This document shows, in pieces, positions 44,752 through 53,559 of a stretch of 64,000 nt of DNA. Below the pieces are notes generated by a model. That model was not told the origin of the DNA, ran no database searches, and saw only the letters and a list, made by a program, of their open reading frames with translations. The position numbers and the translations under genes were made by a program. The stretch covers positions 1 through 64,000 of the forward strand of contig NZ_NFLE01000004.1 in assembly GCF_002160755.1 (NCBI RefSeq). Reading direction: 5' to 3'. The stretch is from Lachnoclostridium sp. An14 (GTDB lineage: Bacteria > Bacillota > Clostridia > Lachnospirales > Lachnospiraceae). Positions within the stretch are counted from its first letter, which is position 1, and each line of letters starts with the position of its first letter.

Positions 44752-45960
44752 ATGATCAACCACAATTACGAGAAACTACAGGGGAGCTATCTGTTCTCCG
44801 AAACGGCAAAGCGGGCGGCGGCCTTCCAGCAGGCCCACCCGGACCGCAGGCTCATCCGCCTGGGGATCGGCGACGTGACCCTGCCTCTGGCACCGGCGGT
44901 GACGGACGCCATGCACCGGGCAGTGGACGAGATGGGCCGGGAAAAGACCTTCCGCGGCTACGCCCCGGAGCAGGGCTATGAATTTTTACGTTCCGTGATC
45001 GCCGAGAAGGATTACCGGGCGCGGGGCTGCCACATCAGCGCCGATGAAATCTTTATCTCCGATGGAGCCAAATGCGACTGCGGAAACATCCAGGAGATCT
45101 TCTCCGGCGACGTGACCGTAGCCGTCTGCGACCCGGTCTACCCCGTATATCTGGACACCAACGTGATGGCGGGACGGACGGGGGACTACTCCCCGGAGAC
45201 GGGGCGCTACGGCGGCGTCACCTATATGCCCTGCACCCTGGAAAACGGCTTTCTGCCCCGGATTCCGGAAAAAATGCCGGAGCTGGTCTACCTCTGTTTC
45301 CCCAACAACCCCACCGGTGCCGCCATCTCTAAGGGAGAGCTGCAGAAGTGGGTGGACGCTGCCAATGAAAGCGGCTCCATTCTCCTCTATGACGCCGCCT
45401 ACGAGGCCTACATCACCGAGGAGGGCATTCCCCACAGCATCTACGAGTGTGAGGGGGCGAAAACCTGCGCCATCGAGTTCCGCAGCTTTTCCAAAAACGC
45501 CGGCTTTACCGGCGTCCGCTTAGGATTTACGGTGGTGCCGGAGGAGCTGGTGCGGGAGGGCGTGAGCCTGCGGCAGCTGTGGTTCCGCAGACAGGGGACA
45601 AAGTACAACGGAACTCCCTACATCGTCCAGCGGGCCGGGGAGGCAGTGTACACCCCAGACGGACAGCGGCAGATCCGCGCCCAGATCGGCTACTATATGG
45701 AGAACGCGGCGGTGATCCGGGAGGGACTGCTGGCCTGCGGCTATGAGGCCTCCGGCGGCGTCAATTCCCCCTACATCTGGATGAAGACGCCGGACGGCCT
45801 CACCTCCTGGGAATTTTTCGACCGCCTGTTAAACGAGGCGGGAGTCATCGGCACCCCCGGCTCCGGGTTCGGCCCGTCGGGAGAGGGGTATTTCCGGCTG
45901 ACGGCCTTTGGAAACCGGGAAAACACCCTGGAAGCGGTGGAGCGGATCCGGAAAATGTGA
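44752..45960 (+). CDS. dapL: LL-diaminopimelate aminotransferase
   Basis: DapL transfers the amino group of glutamate to tetrahydrodipicolinate, giving LL-DAP for lysine and peptidoglycan in one step. The 402-residue fold-type I PLP enzyme has [38 protein letters not shown] and the PLP-lysine segment [17 protein letters not shown], all characteristic of DapL. It lies 11 bp after the ANTAR gene and ends the operon. Its dependence on glutamate fits the nitrogen context. Confidence 0.93.
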   Translation: MINHNYEKLQGSYLFSETAKRAAAFQQAHPDRRLIRLGIGDVTLPLAPAVTDAMHRAVDEMGREKTFRGYAPEQGYEFLRSVIAEKDYRARGCHISADEIFISDGAKCDCGNIQEIFSGDVTVAVCDPVYPVYLDTNVMAGRTGDYSPETGRYGGVTYMPCTLENGFLPRIPEKMPELVYLCFPNNPTGAAISKGELQKWVDAANESGSILLYDAAYEAYITEEGIPHSIYECEGAKTCAIEFRSFSKNAGFTGVRLGFTVVPEELVREGVSLRQLWFRRQGTKYNGTPYIVQRAGEAVYTPDGQRQIRAQIGYYMENAAVIREGLLACGYEASGGVNSPYIWMKTPDGLTSWEFFDRLLNEAGVIGTPGSGFGPSGEGYFRLTAFGNRENTLEAVERIRKM

Positions 45961-46073
45961 GGCGGCGGGAGAAACGGTCCGGCGATGGGGCCCGGTGACC
46001 GGATCCGTGGGATCCATTTTGGGATTTTCAAAGTTTCGGTCAAAATTTCCAGAAGAAAATTCAAAAAATCCAC

Positions 46074-46102
46074 TTGACAATCGGGAAATTCCTCACTATA
46101 AT
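46074..46102 (+). promoter_or_regulatory. Consensus promoter of the T-box-aspS-gatCAB operon
   Basis: TTGACA (46074-46079), a 17-bp spacer and TATAAT (46097-46102) match the sigma-A consensus completely. Confidence 0.9.
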
Positions 46103-46136
46103 ACGGAGCCATAAAGAAAATCAAACAAAACCAAAG

Positions 46137-46541
46137 GCAGAGAAGGAGACTCGCCCTTGGAGCGCCGACAGGAAGCGGACGTCACCGACTGAGAGCGTCT
46201 GCAGGAAGGAAAAGGGAAGGGAACACTCCGGAGCCGGCCGTCTGAACGGGAAGTAGGGCGGCACGTGTACTGCGCGTTAAGCGGGAAAGCGTTTCGGGTG
46301 TTGGCCCGGCAGCAGGCAAAGAGGTCTGATAAACGATGGGGAAACTGTCGTTTTCGGCCGGTGCGCGTGCGGCGCTTTCATGAGAGGTCTGAAAACGCTG
46401 ACCCGTTTAGAACTGCCAGGAGATCGAAACGGCAGGGAAAAGGGGAGCGGCAGACAATGCGGGTGGCACCGCGGGAACGACAAATCAGAATTCCCGTCCC
46501 GGAAGATTCATTGAAAAATGGATGTTCCGGGACTTTTTTTG
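46137..46541 (+). promoter_or_regulatory. T-box riboswitch upstream of aspS-gatCAB
   Basis: The T-box core AATGCGGGTGGCACCGCGG (46456-46474) forms the antiterminator that reads the tRNA acceptor end. It is followed by a terminator with arms GTCCCGGAA (46496-46504) and TTCCGGGAC (46525-46533), plus seven T. Stem I is closed by GCCCT near 46153 with AGGGC near 46254. The 3' side of its specifier loop reads TGAACGG, containing overlapping GAA (Glu) and AAC (Asn) codons at 46244-46247. Uncharged tRNA should switch the operon on. Confidence 0.93.
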
Positions 46542-46592
46542 TTTCACAAGAAACTCTGTTTCCTGCAACACAAAAGCCTCCCATCGAGGCGT
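46541..46592 (+). repeat. Dispersed repeat, degenerate copy F
   Basis: CAAGAAACTCTGTTTCCTG is followed by GCCTCCCATCGAGGC, matching the palindrome plus GCCTCC/GGAGGC order of the family, with decay. It abuts the T-run of the T-box terminator. Confidence 0.45.
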
Positions 46593-46624
46593 ACCAGCCC
46601 GGAACGAGAAAAGGAGGAACCACA

Positions 46625-47953
46625 ATGAAGGAAATTACAGGAATGACAGAAAAAACCACCAGAAGGATTTCAGAGCTGACCGCCCCGGAGCTTGTGGGGA
46701 CGGCGGTGGAGGCGGAGGGAGCCGTCCACCGGGTCCGGAACTTAGGCGAGGTGGTGTTTGTGGTGCTGCGCCAGGCGGAAGGGCTTTTGCAGGCCGTGTT
46801 TGACCGGGAGACCTTTGAGAAGGCCGGGGAGATCCGGGAAGGGGCCGCTCTCCAGGTGACAGGTACCCTGCGGGAGGAGCCGCGGGCGCCTCACGGCATC
46901 GAGATTGCCGTTAAAGAGGCCGTTTTGTTATCCTCCCCCGCGTCCCCCCTGCCCCTTCCCGTGGACCGTCTGGTGTTAAAGGCGTCCCTGGAGGCCAGGC
47001 TGGACCACCGGGCCATTTCCCTGCGAAACGTGAGGGAGCGGGCGAAGTTCCGCGTCCAGGAGGGGATCGTCCGGGGATTCCGGGATTTCCTCTACAGCCA
47101 GGGCTTTACAGAGATCCACACCCCCAAAATCGGCGCCAAGGGAGCAGAGGGCGGAGCCAACATTTTCAAGCTCAGCTATTTCCACAAACCGGCGGTGCTG
47201 GCCCAGAGCCCGCAGTTTTACAAGCAGATGATGGTGGGAGTGTTTGACCGGGTGTTTGAGACGGGGCCGGTGTTCCGGGCGGAAAAGCACAACACCAGGA
47301 GGCATTTAAACGAGTACACCAGCCTGGACTTTGAGATGGGCTACATCCGGGGCATGGAGGATGTGATGGGCATGGAGACGGAGATGCTGCGGTACGTGAT
47401 GGAGCTGCTGCGCCGGGAGTACGGCAGGGAGCTGTCCCTGCTTGGCTGCGAGCCGCCGGAGATTTCCTCCATCCCGGCCCTGCGGTTTGACGAGGCCAAG
47501 GAGCTGGCGGCAAAGACCTACGGCCGCCCCGCCAGAGCCCCCTACGACTTAGAGCCGGAGGAGGAGAGCCTGATCGGCCGGTACGCCAAAGAGCATTTGG
47601 GCAGCGACTTCGTGTTTATCACCCACTACCCGGCGAAAAAACGGCCCTTTTACGCCATGGACGACCCGGAGGACGGCCGCTACACCCTGAGCTTTGACCT
47701 GCTCTACAAGGGGCTGGAGATCACCACCGGCGGCCAGAGAATCCACGATTACCACAGCCTGATGGCAAAGCTGGAGTCCAGGGGCATGACCGGCGAGGGC
47801 ATGGAGGAATACCTGGAGGCGTTCCGGTGCGGGATGCCGCCCCACGGGGGCCTGGGGATCGGCCTGGAGCGGCTGACCACCCAGCTGTTGGGAGAGGACA
47901 ATGTGAGAGAGGGCTGCCTGTTCCCCAGAGATATGGGCAGGCTGACCCCTTAG
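46625..47953 (+). CDS. aspS: Aspartyl-tRNA synthetase, probably non-discriminating (Asp/Asn)
   Basis: This 442-residue class II synthetase has an N-terminal OB-fold anticodon domain (GTAVEAEGAVHRVRNLGEVVF), motif 2 (FRAEKHNTRRHLNEYTSLDFEMG) and motif 3 (GGLGIGLERLTTQLL). It has the short archaeal-type architecture without the bacterial GAD insertion. With gatCAB directly downstream this suggests it charges tRNA-Asn with Asp for later amidation; non-discrimination is inferred. AAGGAGGA precedes the ATG. The upstream in-frame opening runs through the T-box and is not coding. Confidence 0.92.
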   Translation: MKEITGMTEKTTRRISELTAPELVGTAVEAEGAVHRVRNLGEVVFVVLRQAEGLLQAVFDRETFEKAGEIREGAALQVTGTLREEPRAPHGIEIAVKEAVLLSSPASPLPLPVDRLVLKASLEARLDHRAISLRNVRERAKFRVQEGIVRGFRDFLYSQGFTEIHTPKIGAKGAEGGANIFKLSYFHKPAVLAQSPQFYKQMMVGVFDRVFETGPVFRAEKHNTRRHLNEYTSLDFEMGYIRGMEDVMGMETEMLRYVMELLRREYGRELSLLGCEPPEISSIPALRFDEAKELAAKTYGRPARAPYDLEPEEESLIGRYAKEHLGSDFVFITHYPAKKRPFYAMDDPEDGRYTLSFDLLYKGLEITTGGQRIHDYHSLMAKLESRGMTGEGMEEYLEAFRCGMPPHGGLGIGLERLTTQLLGEDNVREGCLFPRDMGRLTP

Positions 47954-47965
47954 GAGGAGGAAAAA

Positions 47966-48259
47966 ATGGCAGAGAAAATGGACAGAGCCGTGCTGGAAAA
48001 TGTGCTGATCCTGGCAAAGCTGGAGCTTTCCGAGGAGGAGAAGGACCAGGCGGAGATGGAAATGAAGCGGATGCTGGACTACGTGGAAAAATTAAATGAG
48101 CTGGACACCTCCGGGGTGGAGCCCATGGTTCATCCCTACGAGATTGAAACGGCGCTCCGGGAGGATAAGGTGACAAATCCCGACCGGAGGGAGGCCCTGC
48201 TTGCGGGGGCGCCGGAGGAAAAGGACGGCCAGTACGTGGTGCCGAAGACGGTGGAATAG
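47966..48259 (+). CDS. gatC: Asp/Glu-tRNA amidotransferase subunit C
   Basis: The 97-residue GatC stabilises GatA. The family pattern LENVLILAKLELSEEEKDQ at the start and MLDYVEKLNELDTSGVEPMVH are clear. It sits 12 bp after aspS and 11 bp before gatA. Confidence 0.93.
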   Translation: MAEKMDRAVLENVLILAKLELSEEEKDQAEMEMKRMLDYVEKLNELDTSGVEPMVHPYEIETALREDKVTNPDRREALLAGAPEEKDGQYVVPKTVE

Positions 48260-48270
48260 GAGGCGGAACG

Positions 48271-49809
48271 ATGGAAATATGGGAAATGACAGCATTGGCC
48301 CTGGGGCAGAGTATCCGGGCCGGCAAGATCAGCAGCGAGGAGGCCGTAAAGGCCTGCCTGGAGCGGGCAAAGCAGGTGGAAACAGACGTTCACGCCTTCG
48401 TCCATCTGGACGGGGAGAGGGCCATCCAGGCGGCGAGAGCGGCGGACCGGGGTATCCGGGAAGGGCGGTATGACAGCCCTCTGGCGGGGGTTCCGGTGGC
48501 GGTGAAGGACAATCTCTGTACGGAAGGGATGCCCACCACCTGCTGCTCCCGCATTTTAGAGCAGTTTGTGCCTCCTTACACAGCGGAGGCGGTGAAACGG
48601 CTGACAGACGCCGGAGCGGTAATCCTGGGAAAGACCAACATGGACGAGTTTGCCATGGGCAGTACCACAGAGACCTCCTGCTTTGGCCCCACGAAAAACC
48701 CCTGGGATGTTAGCCGGGCGCCGGGCGGTTCCTCCGGCGGCTCCTGCGCCGCGGTTGCTGCGGGAGAATGCGCCGCGGCCCTGGGCTCAGACACCGGCGG
48801 TTCCATCCGCCAGCCGGCCTCCTGGTGCGGCGTCACCGGCATCAAGCCCACTTACGGCGCCGTTTCCCGGTACGGGCTCATCGCCTACGGTTCCTCCCTG
48901 GATCAGGTGGGGCCCATCGGGCGGGATACGGCGGACTGCGCCGCCCTTTTAGGGCTGCTGGTGGGACGGGATCCGAAGGACGCTACCAGCGCGGTTCCAG
49001 GAGCGCACCAGAGCATGGATTCCTTTTTAAAATATGCCCCCACATCTTCGGAAACCGGGGAGGCAGGCGGGGAAGTGGCGGCCCGCGGCCTGCGGGTGGG
49101 CATCCCGGAGGCCTTCCTGGGAGAGGGGACAGAGCCTGGGGTGCAGGCAGCCATCCGGGAAGCGGCAGAGCGGTTAAAAGCTATGGGAGCCACGGTGGAG
49201 CCCTGTTCCCTGGGGCTGGAGGAGTATGTGATCCCCGCCTACTACGTCATCGCCTCAGCGGAGGCCAGCTCCAACCTGGAGCGGTTTGACGGGGTAAAAT
49301 ACGGATTCCGGGCGGATCAGGAGGAGAGCGATCTCCACGGAATGTACAAGCGGAGCCGTTCCCAAGGCTTTGGCCCGGAGGTGAAACGGCGGATCCTCTT
49401 AGGCACCTTCGTGCTCAGCGCCGGCTACTACGATGCCTACTATTTAAAGGCGTTAAAGGTGCGGGCCCTGGTGCGGCAGGCCTTTGACCGGGTTTTTGAG
49501 CGCTACGACGTGCTGTTAGCCCCAGCGGCTCCCTCCACGGCGGTGCCTTTGGGGGAGAGCCTGGCAGATCCCTTAAAAATGTACCTGGGAGACATTGACA
49601 CCGTGGCGGTGAACCTGGCGGGGCTGCCGGGACTGTCCCTGCCCTGGGGCTTAGACGGACAGGGCCTGCCGGTGGGCCTGCAGCTCATGGGAAACCGATT
49701 CCGGGAGGATCTGGTGTTCCGGGCGGCTTTTGCCTGCGAGGCGGCCAGAGGGCCCTGGAAGGAAGTCTGGAAAAGAGAGGGAGGAATCAGCGATGGCAAA
49801 ACAGTATGA
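48271..49809 (+). CDS. gatA: Asp/Glu-tRNA amidotransferase subunit A
   Basis: GatA is the amidase that frees ammonia from glutamine. The 512-residue protein has the amidase Ser-cisSer-Lys triad: Lys79 in VAVKDNLCT, then GGSSGGSCAAVAAG and GSDTGGSIRQPASWCG. It overlaps gatB by 17 bp, so subunits are translationally coupled. Confidence 0.96.
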   Translation: MEIWEMTALALGQSIRAGKISSEEAVKACLERAKQVETDVHAFVHLDGERAIQAARAADRGIREGRYDSPLAGVPVAVKDNLCTEGMPTTCCSRILEQFVPPYTAEAVKRLTDAGAVILGKTNMDEFAMGSTTETSCFGPTKNPWDVSRAPGGSSGGSCAAVAAGECAAALGSDTGGSIRQPASWCGVTGIKPTYGAVSRYGLIAYGSSLDQVGPIGRDTADCAALLGLLVGRDPKDATSAVPGAHQSMDSFLKYAPTSSETGEAGGEVAARGLRVGIPEAFLGEGTEPGVQAAIREAAERLKAMGATVEPCSLGLEEYVIPAYYVIASAEASSNLERFDGVKYGFRADQEESDLHGMYKRSRSQGFGPEVKRRILLGTFVLSAGYYDAYYLKALKVRALVRQAFDRVFERYDVLLAPAAPSTAVPLGESLADPLKMYLGDIDTVAVNLAGLPGLSLPWGLDGQGLPVGLQLMGNRFREDLVFRAAFACEAARGPWKEVWKREGGISDGKTV

Positions 49810-51244
49810 GACGGTGATCGGCCTGGAGGTCCATGTGGAGCTGGCCACCAGGACGAAGATTTTCTGCGGCTGCTCCACCCGGTTTGGCGCAAAACCCAAC
49901 ACCCAGACCTGCCCGGTGTGCGCCGGTTTCCCCGGTGCCCTGCCGGTGTTAAATAAGAAGGTGCTGGAGTACGCCCTGTCCGCCGGCCTGGCCTTAAACT
50001 GTGAGGTGAACCGCTACAGCCGCTTTGACCGGAAAAACTATTTCTACCCGGACAACCCGCAGAACTACCAGATTTCCCAGCTCTACCTCCCCATCTGCCA
50101 CGACGGCTGGGTGGAGATCGACACGGGGGCGGGAAAGAAAAAGATCCGCATCCACGAGATCCACATGGAGGAGGACGCGGGAAAGCTGATTCACGACGAG
50201 TGGGGGGAGTGCTCCCTGGTGGACTTTAACCGCAGCGGCGTCCCCCTCATCGAGATCGTGTCGGAGCCGGACATGAGGAGTGCCGACGAGGTGATCGCCT
50301 ATCTGGAGAAACTGCGGGACATTCTCCAGTATCTGAAGGTGTCCGACTGTAAGCTCCAGGAGGGCTCCATGCGGGCGGATGTGAACTTATCTGTGCGGGA
50401 GGTGGGCTCTGAGACCTTCGGCGTCCGCACGGAGATGAAAAACTTAAACTCCTTCAAGGCCATCGCCCATGCGGTGGAAGGGGAGAGAGAGCGGCAGATC
50501 GAGCTTTTAGAGGAGGGAAAGGCCGTCCTCCAGGAGACCAGGCGCTGGGACGAGAACAAAGAGTCCTCCCGCCCCATGCGCTCTAAGGAGGACGCCAAGG
50601 ACTACCGCTATTTCCCGGATCCCGACCTGCCCCCGGTGACGGTGAGCGAGGAGTGGTTAAACAAGCTGCGGGAGAGCCGCCCCATGCTCCGGGAGGAGCG
50701 GAAACAGGTGTTTGCGGAGCAATACGGCCTGACGGAGTACGACGCCTCCGTCCTCACCGCCTCCGTCCATATGGCGGCTCTGTTTGAGGAGACGGCGAAA
50801 CGGTGCGGAAACGGCAGACGGGCCGCCGCCTGGCTCATGGGAGAGGCCATGCGTCTGATGAAGGAGGACGGGCTGGAGCCATCGGAGCTTTCCCTGTCCC
50901 CGGAGAACCTGGCCCGGCTCATCCGCCTGGAGGAGGAAGGGCGGATCACGCCTCATTCCGCAAAACGGGTGTTTGCCGCCATGGTGCGGGAGGGGGCTGA
51001 CCCTGATCATTATATAGAAGAAAACGGCCTGGCTGTGGTGCGGGACGAGGCCGCCTTAGAGGAGGCGGTGCGCCAGGTCCTGGCCGCCAACCCAGGCTCC
51101 GTGGAGGAGTTTCGCGGCGGCAAGGAGAAGGTATTTTCCTTCCTCATGGGCCAGGTGATGCGCCAGATGAAGGGCAAGGCGGACGCCGGACAGGTGCGGG
51201 AAATGCTGCAGGCCCATCTGGGACAGACGGAAAAAAAGTTGTAA
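49793..51244 (+). CDS. gatB: Asp/Glu-tRNA amidotransferase subunit B
   Basis: GatB binds the misacylated tRNA and transfers the ammonia. The 483-residue protein begins YETVIGLEVHVELATRTKIFCGC, with zinc ligands in the CGCSTRFG and CPVCAGFPG segments, and ends in a YqeY-like tRNA-binding tail domain. The start lies inside gatA, behind GAGAGGGAGG. The operon can supply both Asn-tRNA and Gln-tRNA. Confidence 0.95.
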   Translation: MAKQYETVIGLEVHVELATRTKIFCGCSTRFGAKPNTQTCPVCAGFPGALPVLNKKVLEYALSAGLALNCEVNRYSRFDRKNYFYPDNPQNYQISQLYLPICHDGWVEIDTGAGKKKIRIHEIHMEEDAGKLIHDEWGECSLVDFNRSGVPLIEIVSEPDMRSADEVIAYLEKLRDILQYLKVSDCKLQEGSMRADVNLSVREVGSETFGVRTEMKNLNSFKAIAHAVEGERERQIELLEEGKAVLQETRRWDENKESSRPMRSKEDAKDYRYFPDPDLPPVTVSEEWLNKLRESRPMLREERKQVFAEQYGLTEYDASVLTASVHMAALFEETAKRCGNGRRAAAWLMGEAMRLMKEDGLEPSELSLSPENLARLIRLEEEGRITPHSAKRVFAAMVREGADPDHYIEENGLAVVRDEAALEEAVRQVLAANPGSVEEFRGGKEKVFSFLMGQVMRQMKGKADAGQVREMLQAHLGQTEKKL

Positions 51245-51248
51245 AAGC

Positions 51249-51276
51249 ACTAAGGAAGCCGTCCCGGCATAGACTA
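51249..51276 (+). promoter_or_regulatory. Candidate SigK/SigE-type sporulation promoter of sigK
   Basis: CATAGACTA (51268-51276) matches the SigK -10 pattern CATA-N3-TA. An AC at 51249-51250 lies 17 bp upstream, as in the SigK -35. The predicted start leaves a leader of about 20 nt. Confidence 0.5.
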
Positions 51277-51304
51277 AAATAAACAGCTTTTCAGGCGGCT
51301 TCCT

Positions 51305-51940
51305 TTGAAAACTTTTCCAAAACCATTGACTGCCAGCGAGGAGAGAGAATATCTGGGACGTTTGAGGGATGGCGACCAGGGGGCCAGGGACGTGCTGATC
51401 GAGCGGAATATGCGCCTGGTGGCCCATGTGGTAAAAAAATACCAGGGCACGGACTACGACACGGAGGACCTGCTTTCGGTGGGCACCATCGGCTTGATAA
51501 AAGCAGTGAATACGTTTAAAATGGAGAAAGGGTCCCGATTGGCCACCTACGCGGCGAAATGCGTGGAGAATGAGATTCTCATGCTCCTGCGGGCCAGCCG
51601 GAAGTTTTCCAGGGAGGTGTCCCTCTTTGAACCCATCGGGGTGGATAAGGACGGGGAGGCGGTGAACCTGGTGGATGTGATTGAGGTGGAAGGCCGGGAG
51701 GTGCTGGAAACCATCATTTTAAGCCAGGACGTGACGGAGCTGTATGAGGCCTACGAGGCCTGCTTAAAGGACAATGAAAAGCAGGTGATCAGCCTCCGCT
51801 ACGGGCTGTTTGGAAAGCGTGAGCACACCCAGCGGGAGATCGCGGAGGTGCTTGGAATCTCCCGGTCTTACGTGAGCCGGATCGAAAAGAGGGCCATCGA
51901 GAAACTGAGAACGGAATTCGAGAGAGGAAATACGTCATGA
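51305..51940 (+). CDS. sigK: Sporulation sigma factor SigK, without pro-sequence
   Basis: This 211-residue mother-cell sigma factor has region 2 (LVAHVVKKYQGTDYDTEDLLS, ATYAAKCVENEILMLLRASRKF) and region 4 (HTQREIAEVLGISRSYVSRIEKRAIEKL), matching SigK. The gene is uninterrupted (no skin-like element). The protein starts at the FPKPLTASEE segment, so the membrane-tethering pro-peptide of Bacillus SigK is missing; an in-frame stop at 51275 rules out a longer N-terminus. The TTG start has only a weak RBS. Its stop codon overlaps the next ATG. Confidence 0.88.
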   Translation: MKTFPKPLTASEEREYLGRLRDGDQGARDVLIERNMRLVAHVVKKYQGTDYDTEDLLSVGTIGLIKAVNTFKMEKGSRLATYAAKCVENEILMLLRASRKFSREVSLFEPIGVDKDGEAVNLVDVIEVEGREVLETIILSQDVTELYEAYEACLKDNEKQVISLRYGLFGKREHTQREIAEVLGISRSYVSRIEKRAIEKLRTEFERGNTS

Positions 51941-52890
51941 TTGTGAGCGCCAGCAGAAGAACGGATATTCCCGCTTTTTACAGTGAATGGCTGATGAAAC
52001 GGCTGGAGGAAGGCTTTGTATACGTGAGAAATCCCATGAACCGGAGGCAGGTGAGCCGCATCCCCTTAAACCGGGAGACGGTGGACTGCATGGTGTTCTG
52101 GACGAAACATCCAGGCCCCATGCAGCCCCGTCTTCCAGCCCTGGACGCCATGGGATTTCCCTATTATTTCCAGTTTACCCTCACTCCCTACGGGAGGGAT
52201 CTGGAGCCGGGGCTGCCGGAAAAGGACAGGCTTTTGGAGCAGTTTTTGGCCCTATCGGACAGGCTGGGGCCGGAGCGCACCGTGTGGCGCTACGACCCCA
52301 TTTTCCTGTCGGGAGAGTGGGGGATTTCCCGTCATCTGGCGGAGTTTGAGCGGTTTTGCGCCCGGCTGGAGGGAAAGACGGAAACCTGCGTGGTGAGCTT
52401 TCTGGACGGCTACCGAAAAATAGCAAAAACCTTAGAGCGGCTGAACCTGCGTCCGCCGGACCATGAGGAACGGCTCCGGCTCATGGCGGAGTTTGGCCCC
52501 ATGGCGGCGGCCAGGGGGATTTCGGTGCAGACCTGCGCGGAGGAGCAGGACTTTTTGGCTTTTGGGGTAAAACAGGGGGCCTGCATCGACCCGGAGCTCA
52601 TTCAGCGGATCACCGGGCGGCCGGTGACGGCCGGAAAGGATCCGGGGCAGCGGCCTGGCTGCGGATGTGCGCGCAGCGTGGACATCGGCACTTACGACAC
52701 CTGCGCCCATTTTTGCGCCTACTGCTACGCCAACCTGGGGCGGGAGGCGGTGGAGGGGGCCAGAAGGCGGTATCAGGCGGATTCCCCCTTCCTCTGCGAC
52801 CGGCTGGAGGGGGACGAGCGGGTGACGGAACGGAAAATGCCCTCCGTCCTGGGAAAGGGGGACGGAGGGCAGATGAGTTTGTTTGAATAG
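51937..52890 (+). CDS. DUF1848 family protein with C-terminal Cys cluster
   Basis: This 317-residue protein begins IVSASRRTDIPAFYSEWL, typical of DUF1848, whose function is not established. Near the C-terminus are CGCARS (about 245-250) and then Cys256, Cys260 and Cys263 in CX3CX2C spacing, the spacing used for radical-SAM 4Fe-4S clusters but unusually placed at the end of the chain. The start overlaps the sigK stop (ATGA), so it may be expressed in the mother cell during sporulation; that is inference. Confidence 0.82.
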   Translation: MIVSASRRTDIPAFYSEWLMKRLEEGFVYVRNPMNRRQVSRIPLNRETVDCMVFWTKHPGPMQPRLPALDAMGFPYYFQFTLTPYGRDLEPGLPEKDRLLEQFLALSDRLGPERTVWRYDPIFLSGEWGISRHLAEFERFCARLEGKTETCVVSFLDGYRKIAKTLERLNLRPPDHEERLRLMAEFGPMAAARGISVQTCAEEQDFLAFGVKQGACIDPELIQRITGRPVTAGKDPGQRPGCGCARSVDIGTYDTCAHFCAYCYANLGREAVEGARRRYQADSPFLCDRLEGDERVTERKMPSVLGKGDGGQMSLFE

Positions 52891-52893
52891 TGA

Positions 52894-52931
52894 GACGCTG
52901 GAGAGGGGTTCTCTCCGGCGTCCGTTTTTTT
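52894..52931 (+). terminator. Terminator after the sigK-DUF1848 unit
   Basis: GACGCTGGAGAG pairs with CTCTCCGGCGTC around a short GGGGTT-type loop and is followed by CG and seven T. Confidence 0.85.
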
Positions 52932-52992
52932 GTCTGGCTGTTATATTCTTTTCTGGCCTTTCAGATTTTCCAGGTTTTCAGACAGGCCGTTT

Positions 52993-53559
52993 TTAAACCG
53001 GCAGAGAGTAGATCACCGCGCCCGCCACGCCGCTGACGGCCATGACCAGAATGGGGTTCCAGCGGAATTTCCGCAGGAGAAACAGGGAGACGGCAAAGAG
53101 CGCCGCCGCGATCCCGTTTACAGGAAGGGTCACAGAGCCGAGGACGGTGGTGCCAGCTAAGGCCATGGTGAGAATGGTGCCGGCGGAGGCGGCGATCAGT
53201 CCAATGGAGGCGGCCCGCAGCCCTTTGAGCACAGTAAATACCGGCCCCGCGTTCCGGTATTTGGAGAAGAACCGGTAGAGGCAGAGGCAGATCACAAAGC
53301 CGGAGATCACGCAGCCAAAGGTGGTGAGAACGGCTCCAAATAGCCCCAGAATGCGGATCCCGGTGAAGGTGGAGGTGTTCACCGCCAGAGGGCCTGGGGT
53401 CATCTGGGAAATGGTGATAATGTCTGTAAATTCTTGCATGGACAGCCAGTGGTATTTATCCACTACCTGCTCCTGGATCAGGGGAATGGTGGCGTATCCG
53501 CCGCCGATGCTGAAAAATCCAATCTGTAAAAAGCTGAGGAGCAATGTGAGCCAGGTCAT
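52993..53559 (-). CDS. Chromate-transporter family protein, second half
   Basis: This 188-residue short-chain CHR protein has the family start (FFSIGGGYATIPLIQEQVV) and SQMTPGPLAVNTSTFTGIRI, with four to six helices. Short-chain CHR proteins work as pairs encoded in tandem. The physiological substrate in anaerobes is uncertain; chromate/sulfate is only the family label. Its ATG overlaps the end of the partner gene by 4 bp. Confidence 0.85.
   Translation of the reverse strand: MTWLTLLLSFLQIGFFSIGGGYATIPLIQEQVVDKYHWLSMQEFTDIITISQMTPGPLAVNTSTFTGIRILGLFGAVLTTFGCVISGFVICLCLYRFFSKYRNAGPVFTVLKGLRAASIGLIAASAGTILTMALAGTTVLGSVTLPVNGIAAALFAVSLFLLRKFRWNPILVMAVSGVAGAVIYSLPV

Noticed and set aside
46265-46624. 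120-residue N-terminal extension of aspS
   Set aside because: The frame passes through the T-box antiterminator and terminator; the RBS-supported ATG at 46625 gives the normal protein length.
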